A DNA stretch of 64,000 bases from Bradyrhizobium sp. (GTDB lineage: Bacteria > Pseudomonadota > Alphaproteobacteria > Rhizobiales > Xanthobacteraceae), in NCBI RefSeq assembly GCF_030654605.1, contig NZ_JAURXB010000123.1, forward strand, positions 1 through 64,000, read 5' to 3'. Shown one piece after another: positions 9,529-19,311 of this stretch. Both the position numbers and the translations under genes were made by a program. How positions within the stretch are numbered: position 1 is the stretch's first letter; each line of letters starts with the position of its first letter. The notes below the pieces were generated by a model. The model was not told the DNA's origin, did no database searches, and was given only the letters and a program-made list of their open reading frames with translations.

Positions 9529-10379
9529 TTTATCAGCCTCCAATGCGCCGGGATGCGGGTTTGCGCCCAGCGCTGTAGACGATTGACCGCGAAGATGATC
9601 AGGAACGACGCCACCAGCATGACGACGGCGATCGCGGTGGCGTCGGCATAGCGGAATTCCGAGAGCCGGATCACGATCAGCAGCGGGGCGATTTCGGAGA
9701 CGTTCGGCAGATTGCCGGCAATGAAGATCACCGAGCCGTACTCGCCGACCGCGCGCGCGAAGGCCAGCGCGAACCCGGTCAGCAGCGCCGGAACGAGGCT
9801 GGGCAGGATCACCTTGGAGACGGTATGCCAGCGGTTGGCGCCGAGGCTGGCAGCAGCCTCCTCGATTTCGGCGTCGAGGTCGATCAGCACCGGCTGCACC
9901 GTCCGCACCACGAAGGGAATGCCGATGAAGATCATCGCGACGAAGATTCCAAGCGGCGTGAACGCCACCTTGATGCCGAGTTCGGCCAGCGGTGCGCCGA
10001 GCCAGCCTTTTTGCGCGAACAGCGAGGTCAAGGCGACGCCGGCCACCGCGGTTGGCAGCGCAAAGAGAATGTCGACGATGGCGTCGAACAGCCGGCGGCC
10101 CGGAAAACGGTACCGCACCAGCGCCCAGACGATGATCATTCCCATCACCAGATTGACGATGGCGGCGGCGAAGGCGAGGCCGAACGAAATCTTCAGCGCA
10201 CTCAAGGTGCGACGGCTGGTGAGAATGCCCCAGAACTGGTCGAGGCTGAGCTCAAAGCTCTTGAGGAACAGGCCCGCGAGCGGGATCAGAATGATGACGG
10301 AGAGCCATGTCAGCGTCAGTCCCATGGTGAGACCGAACCCCGGCAGACTGCTGTGTCGTCCCGCGCCTCCGTTGCTCAC
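9525..10379 (-). CDS. cysT: Sulfate ABC transporter permease CysT
   Basis: 284 residues with about six transmembrane helices. The EAA loop reads [16 protein letters not shown], and [14 protein letters not shown] is the hallmark CysT segment. Starts at a GTG with AGGGGG upstream, 23 nt after the sbp stop. The other half of the membrane channel with CysW. Confidence 0.94.
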   Translation of the reverse strand: MSNGGAGRHSSLPGFGLTMGLTLTWLSVIILIPLAGLFLKSFELSLDQFWGILTSRRTLSALKISFGLAFAAAIVNLVMGMIIVWALVRYRFPGRRLFDAIVDILFALPTAVAGVALTSLFAQKGWLGAPLAELGIKVAFTPLGIFVAMIFIGIPFVVRTVQPVLIDLDAEIEEAAASLGANRWHTVSKVILPSLVPALLTGFALAFARAVGEYGSVIFIAGNLPNVSEIAPLLIVIRLSEFRYADATAIAVVMLVASFLIIFAVNRLQRWAQTRIPAHWRLIK

Positions 10380-10402
10380 AATGCCCCCTGCCCCCGGCCA
10401 GA

Positions 10403-11392
10403 TCAGTTCTTGTAGATCTGGTCGAAAATGCCGCCTTCGGCGAAGTGTTCCTTCTGCGCCCTGGTCCAGCCACCGAACAATTCGTCGATGGTGAACAATT
10501 CAACCTTGGCGAAAGATTTCTCGTATTCCTTCGCGATCTCGGCATCGCGCGGACGATAGGAATTGCGTGCTGCAATTTCCTGACCTTCTTTGGTATACCA
10601 GTATTTGAGGTAGGCCTCGGCCGCGGCGCGGGTGCCTTTCTTGTCGGCGACCCTGTCGACCACGGAGATCGGCGGCTCCGCCAGGATCGACAATGGCGGC
10701 GACACCATCTCGAACTTGTCCTTGCCGAATTCGCGCTGGGCCAGAAACGCCTCGTTCTCCCAGGCCAGCAGCACGTCGCCGACGCCGCGCTCGACGAAGG
10801 TGACGGTCGAGCCGCGCGCGCCGGTATCCAGCACCGGCACGTTCCTGAAGAGGTCGCCGACGAACTGCCTCGCCTTGTCGGCCGAGCCGGTTTTCTTCAG
10901 CGCGTAGCCCCAGGCGGCCAGATAATTCCAGCGTGCGCCGCCTGAAGTCTTCGGGTTCGGCGTGATGACGCCAACCCCGGGCTTGATCAAATCGTCCCAG
11001 TCCTTGATGCCCTTGGGATTGCCTTTGCGCACCAGGAACACGATCGTCGAAGTGTAGGGTGACGCATTTTGCGGCAAGCGCTTCTGCCAGGCGGCAGGAA
11101 GGAAACCCTTGGCCGCAATCGCATCGATATCGTAGGCGAGCGCCAGCGTGACCACGTCGGCCTGCAGGCCGTCGATCACGGCGCGAGCCTGCGAACCGGA
11201 GCCGCCATGCGACTGCTTGATATCGATGCTCTTGCCGGTTTCTTTCTGGTAGGCACGCGCAAACGCCTTGTTGAATTCCGCATAGAGCTCGCGCGTCGGA
11301 TCGTAGGACACGTTGAGCAGCGACACATCGGCGGCCAGCGCAGAACCCGCCCAAAGCAGTCCCGCGACGAGCGGCAGAACACGACGGACCAT
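10403..11392 (-). CDS. sbp: Sulfate-binding periplasmic protein
   Basis: 329 residues. Signal peptide of about 20 residues ending in SALA, then the sulfate-binding family core: [30 protein letters not shown] (sulfate-binding loop) and [17 protein letters not shown]. Binds sulfate or thiosulfate in the periplasm and delivers it to CysTW. The ATG at 11392 has GGAG at 6 nt and puts the signal peptide first, so longer starts are unlikely. First gene of the transporter operon; the 125 bp before it must contain its promoter. Confidence 0.93.
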   Translation of the reverse strand: MVRRVLPLVAGLLWAGSALAADVSLLNVSYDPTRELYAEFNKAFARAYQKETGKSIDIKQSHGGSGSQARAVIDGLQADVVTLALAYDIDAIAAKGFLPAAWQKRLPQNASPYTSTIVFLVRKGNPKGIKDWDDLIKPGVGVITPNPKTSGGARWNYLAAWGYALKKTGSADKARQFVGDLFRNVPVLDTGARGSTVTFVERGVGDVLLAWENEAFLAQREFGKDKFEMVSPPLSILAEPPISVVDRVADKKGTRAAAEAYLKYWYTKEGQEIAARNSYRPRDAEIAKEYEKSFAKVELFTIDELFGGWTRAQKEHFAEGGIFDQIYKN

Positions 11393-11517
11393 CTCGATCT
11401 CCATTCGCACCGACGACGGCTTTGTCATCGAGAAGCACGCGCACATAACTCGCGATGAATGGCCTTTAAGTCAACGAAACCGCGTTTCAATGTTTGCGGC
11501 GTCGCAGCGTCATTGTT

Positions 11518-12252
11518 CTATGAAGTCTTGACCGTATGGATGCCGCATTCTGTCTTGGCTCTACCGCGCCAGCGGCCGGCACGCGCATCCTCGTCCGCCG
11601 AGGTCCGGCTGCTGCAGGGCATGCAGCCGACCGAGAGATAGCCCGATGCCGCGAGCGGATGCGGCGGCAGCCTGGCAAGCCGGTAGATTGCCTCGATCCC
11701 CTCGCGCGAGACATTGGCGAACGGATTGAACTTCAGCCTGACGCCGTCGTCCTCGACCACGGCAATGTCGGCGCGCAGCCCGCCCTGGAAACGCTTGCGT
11801 CCGTTGATCCATGCCGAGAACGGCGCCAGTGCGCGGGCCAGCGGCTCCACCTTGCGGATCCGGCAGCAGGCGTCGGGATCGGAGAACCACAATTCGCGGT
11901 CGGGATCCTCGCGCGACAGCGCTTGTTCCAGCGGCTTGATCGAACGGACGTCGCGCAGCCCCAGCGTCGCGACCAGCGTGTCGCGATAGGCCAGCGTCTC
12001 ATCGAACAGCCAGCCGGTATCGAGAAACACCACGGGTATCGCCGGATCGACGTCGGCCATCACCTTGAGCAGCGCCGCCGATTCGGTCCCGAACGACGAC
12101 ACCACGGCGAGGCGTTCGCGACCGACTGTTTGCAAGGCCGCGGCGATCACTTCCGCGGGCGATGCGTTGCGCAACGCAAGATCAAGCTCCGGCGCCGGCG
12201 GCAAGCCGCCTGCTTTCAATGCCGGCTGCACCTGATCTGCGCGCGCGTTCAT
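11518..12252 (-). CDS. cysH: Assimilatory adenylyl-sulfate (APS) reductase
   Basis: 244 residues. Reduces APS to sulfite with thioredoxin or glutaredoxin. The iron-sulfur cysteine set is complete: Cys129-Cys130 (DACCRI) and Cys210/Cys213 (GCMPC), the CC...CxxC pattern that marks a [4Fe-4S] APS reductase rather than an enteric PAPS reductase. The catalytic Cys236 lies in ECGIH near the C-terminus. The PP-loop-like SSFGTESA is at 52-59. Start codon overlaps the DUF934 stop as ATGA. End of the cysG-DUF2849-cysI-DUF934-cysH operon. Confidence 0.95.
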   Translation of the reverse strand: MNARADQVQPALKAGGLPPAPELDLALRNASPAEVIAAALQTVGRERLAVVSSFGTESAALLKVMADVDPAIPVVFLDTGWLFDETLAYRDTLVATLGLRDVRSIKPLEQALSREDPDRELWFSDPDACCRIRKVEPLARALAPFSAWINGRKRFQGGLRADIAVVEDDGVRLKFNPFANVSREGIEAIYRLARLPPHPLAASGYLSVGCMPCSSRTSADEDARAGRWRGRAKTECGIHTVKTS

Positions 12253-12764
12253 TGGCCGGCGCTCTCGGAATGGCGCAGCTGCATGCGCCGGTGCAGCGCC
12301 GTGATGCGGCCGTCGCCGGTCGGCTGGTAGAACACCGAATAACGCTTCACCGTGGCGGCAAACGCTTCCGCGTCGCTTTCCTTGTTGACCTGGAAGGCGT
12401 CGAAGCCGGCGCGCAGCATGAACACGAACTGGTCGCGCAGCACCTGTCCGGTGGCGCGCAACTCACCGCGATAGCCATGCCGCTCTCGCAACACGCGGGC
12501 CTGGCTGTAGGCGCGGCCATCGCGGAAGTTCGGGAACACCAGCGCGACCACGGCGAGCCGGTCGAGCCAGGGCACGAGATCGTCGATATCGCGGTTGTTC
12601 GGCCAGATCACGCCGGTCTTGCCGGCCCGGCCCGACAGGGCCTCCGCATCGGCGAGAAAACGCGCGGCGGAAATCAGGATCCCGCCATCATCCGGAATCC
12701 CGGCATCGTCGGCCACATGGACCAGTGCGTCGGCGGCGATTTTTCCGCCCTTAACGAGTGGCAT
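12249..12764 (-). CDS. DUF934 family protein of the sulfite reductase operon
   Basis: 171 residues, recognisable as DUF934 (IWPNNRDIDDLVPWLDRLAV, FPNFRDGRAYSQARVLRER, AFDAFQV). The family is almost always beside cysI/cysH in proteobacteria that lack a classical CysJ, and has been proposed as an accessory or electron-transfer factor; direct proof is not known to me. It overlaps the end of cysI by 14 nt and cysH by 4 nt, which implies tight co-translation. Confidence 0.88.
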   Translation of the reverse strand: MPLVKGGKIAADALVHVADDAGIPDDGGILISAARFLADAEALSGRAGKTGVIWPNNRDIDDLVPWLDRLAVVALVFPNFRDGRAYSQARVLRERHGYRGELRATGQVLRDQFVFMLRAGFDAFQVNKESDAEAFAATVKRYSVFYQPTGDGRITALHRRMQLRHSESAGQ

Positions 12765-14406
12765 AGACCCGCTCCCTGAAAGGTTCGACGCCCAGCCGCT
12801 TCACCGCATCGATGAAAAGTTCGTCGGGGCGCGCGCGCAGCGCAAGATAGGCTTCGACGATATCCTCGATCACATCGGCGACATCGCCATAGGGCACGGC
12901 GGGCCCGATCAGCGTTCCGACCTCGGCCTTCTCGTCGGCGCGGCCGCCGATCGTGATCTGATAGAATTCCTCGCCGTTCTTCTCGACGCCGAGAATACCG
13001 ATATGGCCGACGTGATGATGGCCGCAGGCATTGATACAGCCCGAAATATTGATATGCAGCCGCCCAATCAGATTGGCGGTGTCGTGATTGGCGAAGCGCC
13101 GGGTCAATTCCTGCGCGATCGGGATCGAGCGGGCGTTGGCGAGCGAACAGTAATCCAGCCCCGGGCAGGCGATGATGTCGGAGACCAGATTGACGTTCGG
13201 CGTGGCGACGCCGATCCTGTCGAGCGCCTTCCACAGCGCCGGCAGATCGCGCCTCGCGACATGGGGCAGCGCGAGGTTCTGCTCGTGGCCGACGCGGATC
13301 TCACCGAAGGAATATCTGTCCGCGAGATCGGCGATGGCATCCATCTGGTCGGCGGTGGCGTCGCCGGGCGGACCGCCCACCGGCTTCAGCGACAGCACTG
13401 CGATCGCGTAGCCCGGCACCTTGTGCGGGAAGGTCGAATTCTTGCGCCAGGCTTCGAAATGCGGATCATGCGCCGCCTTCTTCAGCTCGTCCGGCATGTG
13501 CGGCAGCTTTTCGTAGGTCGGATAACTGAAGCGCGAACGGATGTCCTCGATCACGGAATCGTCGATCTGAAGCGCGCTGTCGCGCATCTGCAGCCATTCC
13601 TCCTCGACCTCCCTGGCGAATTTCTCGATGCCGAGTTCGTGCACCAGGATCTTGATGCGCGCCTTGTAGATGTTGTCGCGGCGACCGTACTGGTTGTAGA
13701 CGCGCAGGATGGCTTCGACATAGCTCAGGAGATCGTGGCCATGCACGAACGGCTTTATCGTCTTGCCGATGAAGGGGGTGCGGCCGAGGCCGCCGCCGAC
13801 CAGCACCTCGAAGCCGGTTTCGCCGGCCGCATTCCTGTAAAGCCGCAGACCAATATCGTGCACCTTGATCGCGGCGCGGTCGTGATCGGAGGCCGTGATC
13901 GCGAATTTGAACTTGCGCGGCAGGAAGGAGAATTCCGGATGCAGCGTGGTGTACTGCCGCAGCAGCTCGGACCAGATGCGGGGATCCTCGATCTCGCCCG
14001 GCGCGACGCCGGCCCACTGGTCCGAGGTGACGTTGCGGGTGTTGTTGCCCGAGGTCTGCATGGCGTGAATGCCGACGTCGGCAAGATCGGCCAGCGCATC
14101 CGGCAGTTCGGCAAGCTTGATCCAGTTGAACTGGATGTTCTGCCTCGTGGTGAAATGGCCGTAGCCGCGATCGTATTTGCGCGCGACATGCGCCATGCGC
14201 CGCAACTGCTCCGACGACAGCGTGCCGTAGGGGATCGCGACCCGGAACATGTAGGCGTGCAATTGCAGATAGACGCCGTTCTGCAGCCGCAGCATCTTGA
14301 ATTCGTCCTCGGTGAGTTCGCCGGACAGCCGGCGCTTCACCTGATCGCGAAATTCCGAAACGCGTTCGTTGATCAGCGTGCGATCGAGTTCGTCATATGC
14401 ATACAT
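12751..14406 (-). CDS. cysI: Siroheme [4Fe-4S] sulfite/nitrite reductase
   Basis: 551 residues with two tandem ferredoxin-like plus siroheme-binding halves. Cluster and siroheme ligands are Cys414, Cys420 (CPGLDYC) and Cys457, Cys461 (GCINAC), the expected CX5C...CX3C pattern. The substrate-binding TTRQNIQFNWIKL motif is near residue 90. Reduces sulfite to sulfide in the cytoplasm. No CysJ flavoprotein is present in the window, so electrons probably come from ferredoxin or via DUF934. The position next to cysH argues for sulfite rather than nitrite as substrate. Confidence 0.92.
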   Translation of the reverse strand: MYAYDELDRTLINERVSEFRDQVKRRLSGELTEDEFKMLRLQNGVYLQLHAYMFRVAIPYGTLSSEQLRRMAHVARKYDRGYGHFTTRQNIQFNWIKLAELPDALADLADVGIHAMQTSGNNTRNVTSDQWAGVAPGEIEDPRIWSELLRQYTTLHPEFSFLPRKFKFAITASDHDRAAIKVHDIGLRLYRNAAGETGFEVLVGGGLGRTPFIGKTIKPFVHGHDLLSYVEAILRVYNQYGRRDNIYKARIKILVHELGIEKFAREVEEEWLQMRDSALQIDDSVIEDIRSRFSYPTYEKLPHMPDELKKAAHDPHFEAWRKNSTFPHKVPGYAIAVLSLKPVGGPPGDATADQMDAIADLADRYSFGEIRVGHEQNLALPHVARRDLPALWKALDRIGVATPNVNLVSDIIACPGLDYCSLANARSIPIAQELTRRFANHDTANLIGRLHINISGCINACGHHHVGHIGILGVEKNGEEFYQITIGGRADEKAEVGTLIGPAVPYGDVADVIEDIVEAYLALRARPDELFIDAVKRLGVEPFRERVYATR

Positions 14407-14417
14407 GGCTGATGGCC

Positions 14418-14732
14418 TTACGCCGGGACCGGGAGGTCGATGGTGACCCCCGCCGAGCGGATGTGTTCGCGCAGATTGCCGGGTTTGATCTTGCCGGAAT
14501 CCCTGATCTCGACCGGCGCGATATAGGCACCGATCGCACCGACATCGTCGGCGACGGATTCGGCCAGCAGCGCCCGGGCCTCATCGGCGGTGCGAACGAT
14601 CGCCGCGTCCGACAATTCGGCCGACCAGCCCTTGGCGGCGGTGCGCCAGATCACGATGCCATCCCAGGTACGGTTGGCGGTGATGACGGACGGTCCTGAT
14701 ATCTTGATCTTTTGTTGCAGCGGAGAGGTCAT
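14418..14732 (-). CDS. DUF2849 domain protein of the cys operon
   Basis: 104 residues with the DUF2849 pattern (ITANRTWDGIVIWRTAAKGW, then an Asp/Glu-rich middle and VEIRDSGKIKPGNLREHIR). Found in alphaproteobacteria between cysG and cysI; function unknown. The ATG at 14732 overlaps the cysG stop as ATGA, and only 11 nt separate its stop from the cysI start. Its constant placement suggests a role in siroheme transfer to CysI or in CysI activity, but that is inference. Confidence 0.85.
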   Translation of the reverse strand: MTSPLQQKIKISGPSVITANRTWDGIVIWRTAAKGWSAELSDAAIVRTADEARALLAESVADDVGAIGAYIAPVEIRDSGKIKPGNLREHIRSAGVTIDLPVPA

Positions 14733-16165
14733 GCGGCGGTTTCCAGCAGTTTGGAGAGCACTCGATTGGGATCGGCTTCGCGCCATGGCGCGGAATGCGC
14801 GACGACGTCGCCGATGATGAGAATGGCGGGGCCGCCGTCGATCTTCTCGACCAGGTCGGGCAGATCCTGCAAAATTCCGACCGCGGCCTGTGCATCCGGG
14901 CGCGTGACCCGCGCGAACACGCCGACCGGGGTTTGCGGCGAACGTCCGGCGGCCAGCAGGCCCGATCGGACCGATGGCGCCGCGGTCATTCCCATGTAGA
15001 CGACGACCGTCATCTTCTCGTCGGTCAAGGTTGACCAGTCGACGGTTTCAGCATCCGTGGCCTTGTGCGCGGTGAGAAACGTAATCCGCAGCGCCTCGTG
15101 CCGGAAGGTCAGCGGCACTTCGAATTGCGCGGCGGCGCCGAGCCCTGCGGTAATTCCCGGCACCACCGAATAGGCGACGCCGGCCGCGCGCAGCGCTTCG
15201 ACTTCCTCGCCGCCACGGCCGAACACGAAGCCATCGCCGCCCTTCAGGCGCACCGTGCGCTGGCCCGATGTCGCGGACTCGATCAACAGTCTGTTGATGG
15301 CGTCCTGGCCGATGCCGGGCTTGCCGACGCGACGGCCGACCGGCACGCGCGACGCATCGCGACGCACCCGATCGAGAATCTCCGGTGAGACCAGCTCGTC
15401 GTAAAATACCACGTCGGCGTCCTGCAGCGCGCGCAGCGCCTTGATGGTCAGAAGGTCCGGATCGCCGGGGCCGGCGCCGACCAGCGTCACCCTGCCCTCG
15501 GCCTTTCCCGACTCGAGCGCGCCGGCAAAGGCGGAAGCGTCGGGAATATCGTTCAGCGCGGCTTCTGCCTCATCCTTGCGGCCGGCGAGCACCAGCGCAC
15601 CGATCGGGCCATCGAACACGCGCTCCCAGAAGCGGCGGCGCAGCGCAAGTTCGGGAATGCGACCGTTGATGGTCTTGCGCCAGCGGCCGATGAACGTGGC
15701 GAGATCGCCGATTCGCGCCGGCAGCACCGCTTCGATGTGCTCGCGCACGCGGCGCGCCACCACGGGCGAAGTGCCGCCGGTGCCTACGGCAATGACGACG
15801 TCGCCGCGATCGACGATGGCGGGAAAGATGAAAGTCGAATGGGCGAGGTCGTCCATCACATTGACGGGAAGGCCGACCGCTTTGGCTCGCGCCGACATCG
15901 CAACCCCGATGTCGCCGGCGCCCGCGCACAGGATGGCGATGATGCCGTTCAGATCCGAGGTCAGCGGATCACCCTGCGCCAGTTCGATCCGCGCCGCCTC
16001 GTCAGGCTCAAGCCCGCTCACATCGTGCTGGCCATCGGTCGCGAAGTAGCGGACACGCGCGCCCGCCGCGGCCAGCAGGCGCAATTTCGCCCGCGCCAGA
16101 TCGCCGGCGCCAACAAGCAGCACCGGTCCGGTTTGCAGATCGAGAAAGACTGGCAGGAATCGCAT
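14729..16165 (-). CDS. cysG: Siroheme synthase (trifunctional)
   Basis: 478 residues, the length of full CysG. N-terminal precorrin-2 dehydrogenase/ferrochelatase domain (about 1-150) with LVGAGDLARAKLRLL and the GTGGTSPVVARRVREHIE segment that carries the phosphoserine in Salmonella CysG. C-terminal SAM-dependent uroporphyrinogen-III methyltransferase (about 225-470) with VGAGPGDPDLLTIKALR, the YDELVS motif and GGDGFVFGRGGEE. Makes siroheme for CysI. First gene of the minus-strand cys operon, divergent from cysD. Confidence 0.95.
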   Translation of the reverse strand: MRFLPVFLDLQTGPVLLVGAGDLARAKLRLLAAAGARVRYFATDGQHDVSGLEPDEAARIELAQGDPLTSDLNGIIAILCAGAGDIGVAMSARAKAVGLPVNVMDDLAHSTFIFPAIVDRGDVVIAVGTGGTSPVVARRVREHIEAVLPARIGDLATFIGRWRKTINGRIPELALRRRFWERVFDGPIGALVLAGRKDEAEAALNDIPDASAFAGALESGKAEGRVTLVGAGPGDPDLLTIKALRALQDADVVFYDELVSPEILDRVRRDASRVPVGRRVGKPGIGQDAINRLLIESATSGQRTVRLKGGDGFVFGRGGEEVEALRAAGVAYSVVPGITAGLGAAAQFEVPLTFRHEALRITFLTAHKATDAETVDWSTLTDEKMTVVVYMGMTAAPSVRSGLLAAGRSPQTPVGVFARVTRPDAQAAVGILQDLPDLVEKIDGGPAILIIGDVVAHSAPWREADPNRVLSKLLETAA

Positions 16166-16198
16166 GCGACACTCGCTGCCCCAACTTGCGGGGTTGAC

Positions 16199-16213
16199 TA
16201 GAATTATTTTCTA
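16199..16213. promoter_or_regulatory. Candidate operator in the cysG/cysD divergent promoter region
   Basis: A perfect inverted repeat TAGAA-N5-TTCTA inside an AT-rich island (16193-16222) that stands out in this GC-rich sequence. TTGACT at 16194-16199 is a possible plus-strand -35 element, so the repeat would sit between -35 and -10 of a cysD promoter. The form suits a LysR-type or other dimeric regulator acting on both operons. No experimental support. Confidence 0.45.
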
Positions 16214-16308
16214 TATATGTCTCGTTCAATGCCCGCAAAGAGAAAATTTCTTCTTCTCTATTGCGATGCAACTTTAGAATTTTCCCCTACAAAGGCCAAG
16301 GGCCAGAG

Positions 16309-17226
16309 ATGCATCTTCTCGACAACGATTCCCCGGTCGCCCGGCTGCGTCGCGCAGACCCGCCCAACGGATCTTCGGCCCTGCCAATGTCATCGCAAAT
16401 TTCACCCGATGGACGGCTGCCTCCCCCCGGCATGGACCACCTCGATGCGCTCGAGGCGCAGAGCATCTATATTTTCAGGGAAGCCTTCGCGCGGCTGAAG
16501 AAGCTGGCGCTGCTGTGGTCGCTCGGCAAGGATTCCAACGTCATGATCTGGCTGGCGCGCAAGGCCTTCTTCGGCCGCATGCCGTTCCCGGCCCTGCATG
16601 TCGACACCGGCAAGAAATTTGCCGAGATGTACGCGTTTCGCGATCGCTACGGCAAGGAATGGGAGCTCGACCTGAAGATCGAACCCTGCCCGCCGCTGGA
16701 GACCATCGACCCGACCCTGCCGCCCGCGGCACGATCCGCCGCGCGCAAGACCGACGGCTTGAAGCTCGCGCTGGCCAAACATGGATTTGACGGATTGATC
16801 GCCGGCATTCGCCGCGACGAGGAGGCCACCCGCGCCAAGGAGCGGGTGTTCTCGCCGCGCGGCACCGAAGGCGGATGGGACGTGCGCGACCAGCCGCCGG
16901 AATTCTGGGACCAGTTCAATGCCTCGCCGCCGCCGGGCGCGCATTTACGCATTCACCCGATCCTGCATTGGACCGAGGCCGATATCTGGGCCTACACCCA
17001 ACGCGAGAACATTCCGATCATCCCGCTGTACCTGGCCAGGGACGGCAAGCGCTATCGCTCGCTGGGCGATCAGGACATCACCAACCCCGTGGCTTCGACC
17101 GCCTCGAATATCGAGGAAATCCTGATCGAGCTCGACGGCACGAGGGTGCCGGAGCGGGCGGGCCGCGCGCTGGATCATGAAACCGAAGACGCCTTCGAGC
17201 GGCTGCGCGTCGCCGGCTATCTCTGA
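16309..17226 (+). CDS. cysD: Sulfate adenylyltransferase subunit 2
   Basis: 305 residues, like E. coli CysD (302). PP-loop ATP pyrophosphatase motif SLGKDSNVM, then [36 protein letters not shown] and the [15 protein letters not shown] segment. With CysN it makes APS from ATP and sulfate. Start is uncertain: the ATG at 16309 gives the expected length but has only a weak AAGG upstream; ATGs at 16387 and 16432 have none. Followed by cysNC after 23 nt. Confidence 0.93.
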   Translation: MHLLDNDSPVARLRRADPPNGSSALPMSSQISPDGRLPPPGMDHLDALEAQSIYIFREAFARLKKLALLWSLGKDSNVMIWLARKAFFGRMPFPALHVDTGKKFAEMYAFRDRYGKEWELDLKIEPCPPLETIDPTLPPAARSAARKTDGLKLALAKHGFDGLIAGIRRDEEATRAKERVFSPRGTEGGWDVRDQPPEFWDQFNASPPPGAHLRIHPILHWTEADIWAYTQRENIPIIPLYLARDGKRYRSLGDQDITNPVASTASNIEEILIELDGTRVPERAGRALDHETEDAFERLRVAGYL

Positions 17227-17249
17227 CGGATATCGAATTGAGCGCGCCC

Positions 17250-19166
17250 ATGAACATGATCATCCCCACCGCGACACTGGCCACGCCGAACGGCACCACG
17301 CGCCCGCAAGTGCGCATCGTCATCGTCGGCCATGTCGATCACGGCAAGTCGACGCTGGTGGGACGCCTGCTGCACGAAACCGGCAGCCTGCCCGAGGGCA
17401 AGCTCGAAATGCTGAAAGCGGTCAGCGCCCGGCGCGGCATGCCGTTCGAATGGTCGTTTCTGCTGGATGCGCTGCAGACCGAGCGCGACCAGGGCATCAC
17501 CATCGACACCACCCAGATCAGGTTCCGCACCCGCTCGCGCGACGTGGTGCTGATCGACGCGCCCGGCCACGCCGAATTCCTGCGCAACATGATCACCGGC
17601 GCCTCGCAGGCGGACGGCGCGGTCCTGATCATCGACGCGCTGGAAGGCGTGCGCGACCAGACCCGGCGTCACGGCTATCTGCTGCATCTTCTCGGCGTCA
17701 AACAGGTCGCGGTCGTCGTCAACAAGATGGACCGGGTCGATTTCAGCGCCGAGCGCTTCACAGAAATCAGCGACGAGATATCGACGCATCTGATCGGCCT
17801 CGGCGTGACGCCGTCGGCGGTGATTCCGATTTCGGCGCGCGACGGCGACGGCGTTGCCGAACGTACGCCGCGGATCGAATGGTATGATGGCCCCACCGTG
17901 GTCGAGGCGCTGGATGCGCTCGAACCGGCTCGGCCGCTGGAAACGCTGGCGCTGCGGCTGCCGGTGCAGGCGATCTACAAGTTCGACGACCGCCGTATTG
18001 TCGCGGGCCGCATCGAAGCCGGCAGCCTTGCCGCCGGCGACGAGATCGTCATCATGCCCGCCGGCAAAATCGCCAGGATCAAGTCCGTCGAGAGCTGGCC
18101 GGTGACCCCGGTGCAGGGAAGCCAGGGCGCCGGGCGCTCGGTCGGCATCACGCTCGACCGCGAACTGTTCGTCGAGCGTGGCGACGTCATCGCCCATGTC
18201 GGCAGCGCGCCGCGCGACACCCGCCGGATCCGCGCGCGGATTTTCTGGCTGCACGACAAGCCGCTGGTGGAAGGCGCCTCGATTCTGGTCCGGCTCGGCA
18301 CGCGGGAAACCCGCGCCAATGTGGTCGCCATTGAAAAGGCGGTCGACCCCGGCGAACTCTCCAGCGTCGAGACCAAGGCGATCGCGCGCAACCATGTCGG
18401 CGAGATCGACATTTCGCTGGCGCAGCCGATCGCCGCCGATCCCTACACCGACAATCCGCGCACCGGACGCCTCGTCATCGAGGTCAATGGCCGCATTGCC
18501 GGCGGCGGGCTGGCGCTGTCGGTCGCTTCAGGCCAACGCGCCATCCCCGTCGATATCGTGCCGGTGGAATCCGCGTTGCGGGCCGACGAGCGTTCGGCGC
18601 GCTATCGCCACGGCGGCGCGGTGGTGTGGCTGACGGGATTGCCGGGCTCCGGCAAGTCGACGCTGGCGCGCGCGCTGGAACGCCGGCTGTTCAGCGCCGG
18701 CGGCTCGCCGGTGCTGCTGGACGGCGACACGCTGCGCGCCGGGCTCAACAGCGATCTCGGTTTCTCCGCACAGGACCGCAGCGAAAACATTCGCCGGCTT
18801 GCAGAGGTCGCGGTTCATCTGGCGCGCAACGGCCACATCGCCATCGTCGCCGCGGTGTCGCCATCGCGCGAAGATCGCGCCGCGGCGCGCCGCATCGCCG
18901 ACACCGAGTTCCGCGAGATCTATGTCGCGACCCCGGTCGAGGTGTGCGAGAGCCGCGATCCCAAGGGCCATTACGCCAAGGCGCGCGCCGGCGCCTTGCA
19001 CGGGTTTACGGGCACCGGCAACGACTACCAGCCGCCGGCCGGTTGCGAGTTGACGATCGACACCTCGAGGCGCTCGGTCCCCGACGCCACCGACGAGATC
19101 GAGCGGATGCTGACGAGGACGGGCATTCTGTTCGACGAACTGGTCGATCTCGCCGCCAATATCTGA
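17250..19166 (+). CDS. cysNC: Bifunctional sulfate adenylyltransferase subunit 1 / APS kinase
   Basis: 638 residues. N-terminal CysN GTPase (to about 430): [21 protein letters not shown], followed by beta-barrel domains. C-terminal CysC APS kinase from about 450 with Walker [19 protein letters not shown] and a P-loop kinase lid [17 protein letters not shown] hydrolysis drives APS formation; CysC phosphorylates APS to PAPS. NodQ of rhizobia has the same fusion. Because CysH here is an APS reductase, PAPS is probably made for sulfotransferases, not for reduction. An ATG at 17250 is chosen; a TTG at 17238 is possible. Confidence 0.95.
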   Translation: MNMIIPTATLATPNGTTRPQVRIVIVGHVDHGKSTLVGRLLHETGSLPEGKLEMLKAVSARRGMPFEWSFLLDALQTERDQGITIDTTQIRFRTRSRDVVLIDAPGHAEFLRNMITGASQADGAVLIIDALEGVRDQTRRHGYLLHLLGVKQVAVVVNKMDRVDFSAERFTEISDEISTHLIGLGVTPSAVIPISARDGDGVAERTPRIEWYDGPTVVEALDALEPARPLETLALRLPVQAIYKFDDRRIVAGRIEAGSLAAGDEIVIMPAGKIARIKSVESWPVTPVQGSQGAGRSVGITLDRELFVERGDVIAHVGSAPRDTRRIRARIFWLHDKPLVEGASILVRLGTRETRANVVAIEKAVDPGELSSVETKAIARNHVGEIDISLAQPIAADPYTDNPRTGRLVIEVNGRIAGGGLALSVASGQRAIPVDIVPVESALRADERSARYRHGGAVVWLTGLPGSGKSTLARALERRLFSAGGSPVLLDGDTLRAGLNSDLGFSAQDRSENIRRLAEVAVHLARNGHIAIVAAVSPSREDRAAARRIADTEFREIYVATPVEVCESRDPKGHYAKARAGALHGFTGTGNDYQPPAGCELTIDTSRRSVPDATDEIERMLTRTGILFDELVDLAANI

Positions 19167-19217
19167 GACTTTCGGAGGCCTCTTTGGGGCCTTCTCATCG
19201 ACCCGGCTTTATGGCTA

Positions 19218-19241
19218 AAAGGGCCCCAGAAATTGCCCTTT
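19218..19241 (+). terminator. Possible terminator or leader hairpin after cysNC
   Basis: Perfect 7-bp arms AAAGGGC / GCCCTTT around a 10-nt loop, followed by GGCGCGCTTTTT. It lies 50 nt after the cysNC stop and 71 nt before glcB, so it could end the cys transcript or sit in the glcB leader. The T run is displaced from the stem, hence low confidence. Confidence 0.4.
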
Positions 19242-19311
19242 GGCGCGCTTTTTGCTGTGTTCACCCCAGAAAACAGCCTGTAGCCGCCGTTTCCCGCCGA
19301 GAAAGCCCGCA

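Noticed and set aside
12595..14412. 605-codon plus-strand frame opposite cysI
   Set aside because: The cysI gene with all its ligand cysteines occupies the other strand; the frame is a high-GC shadow.
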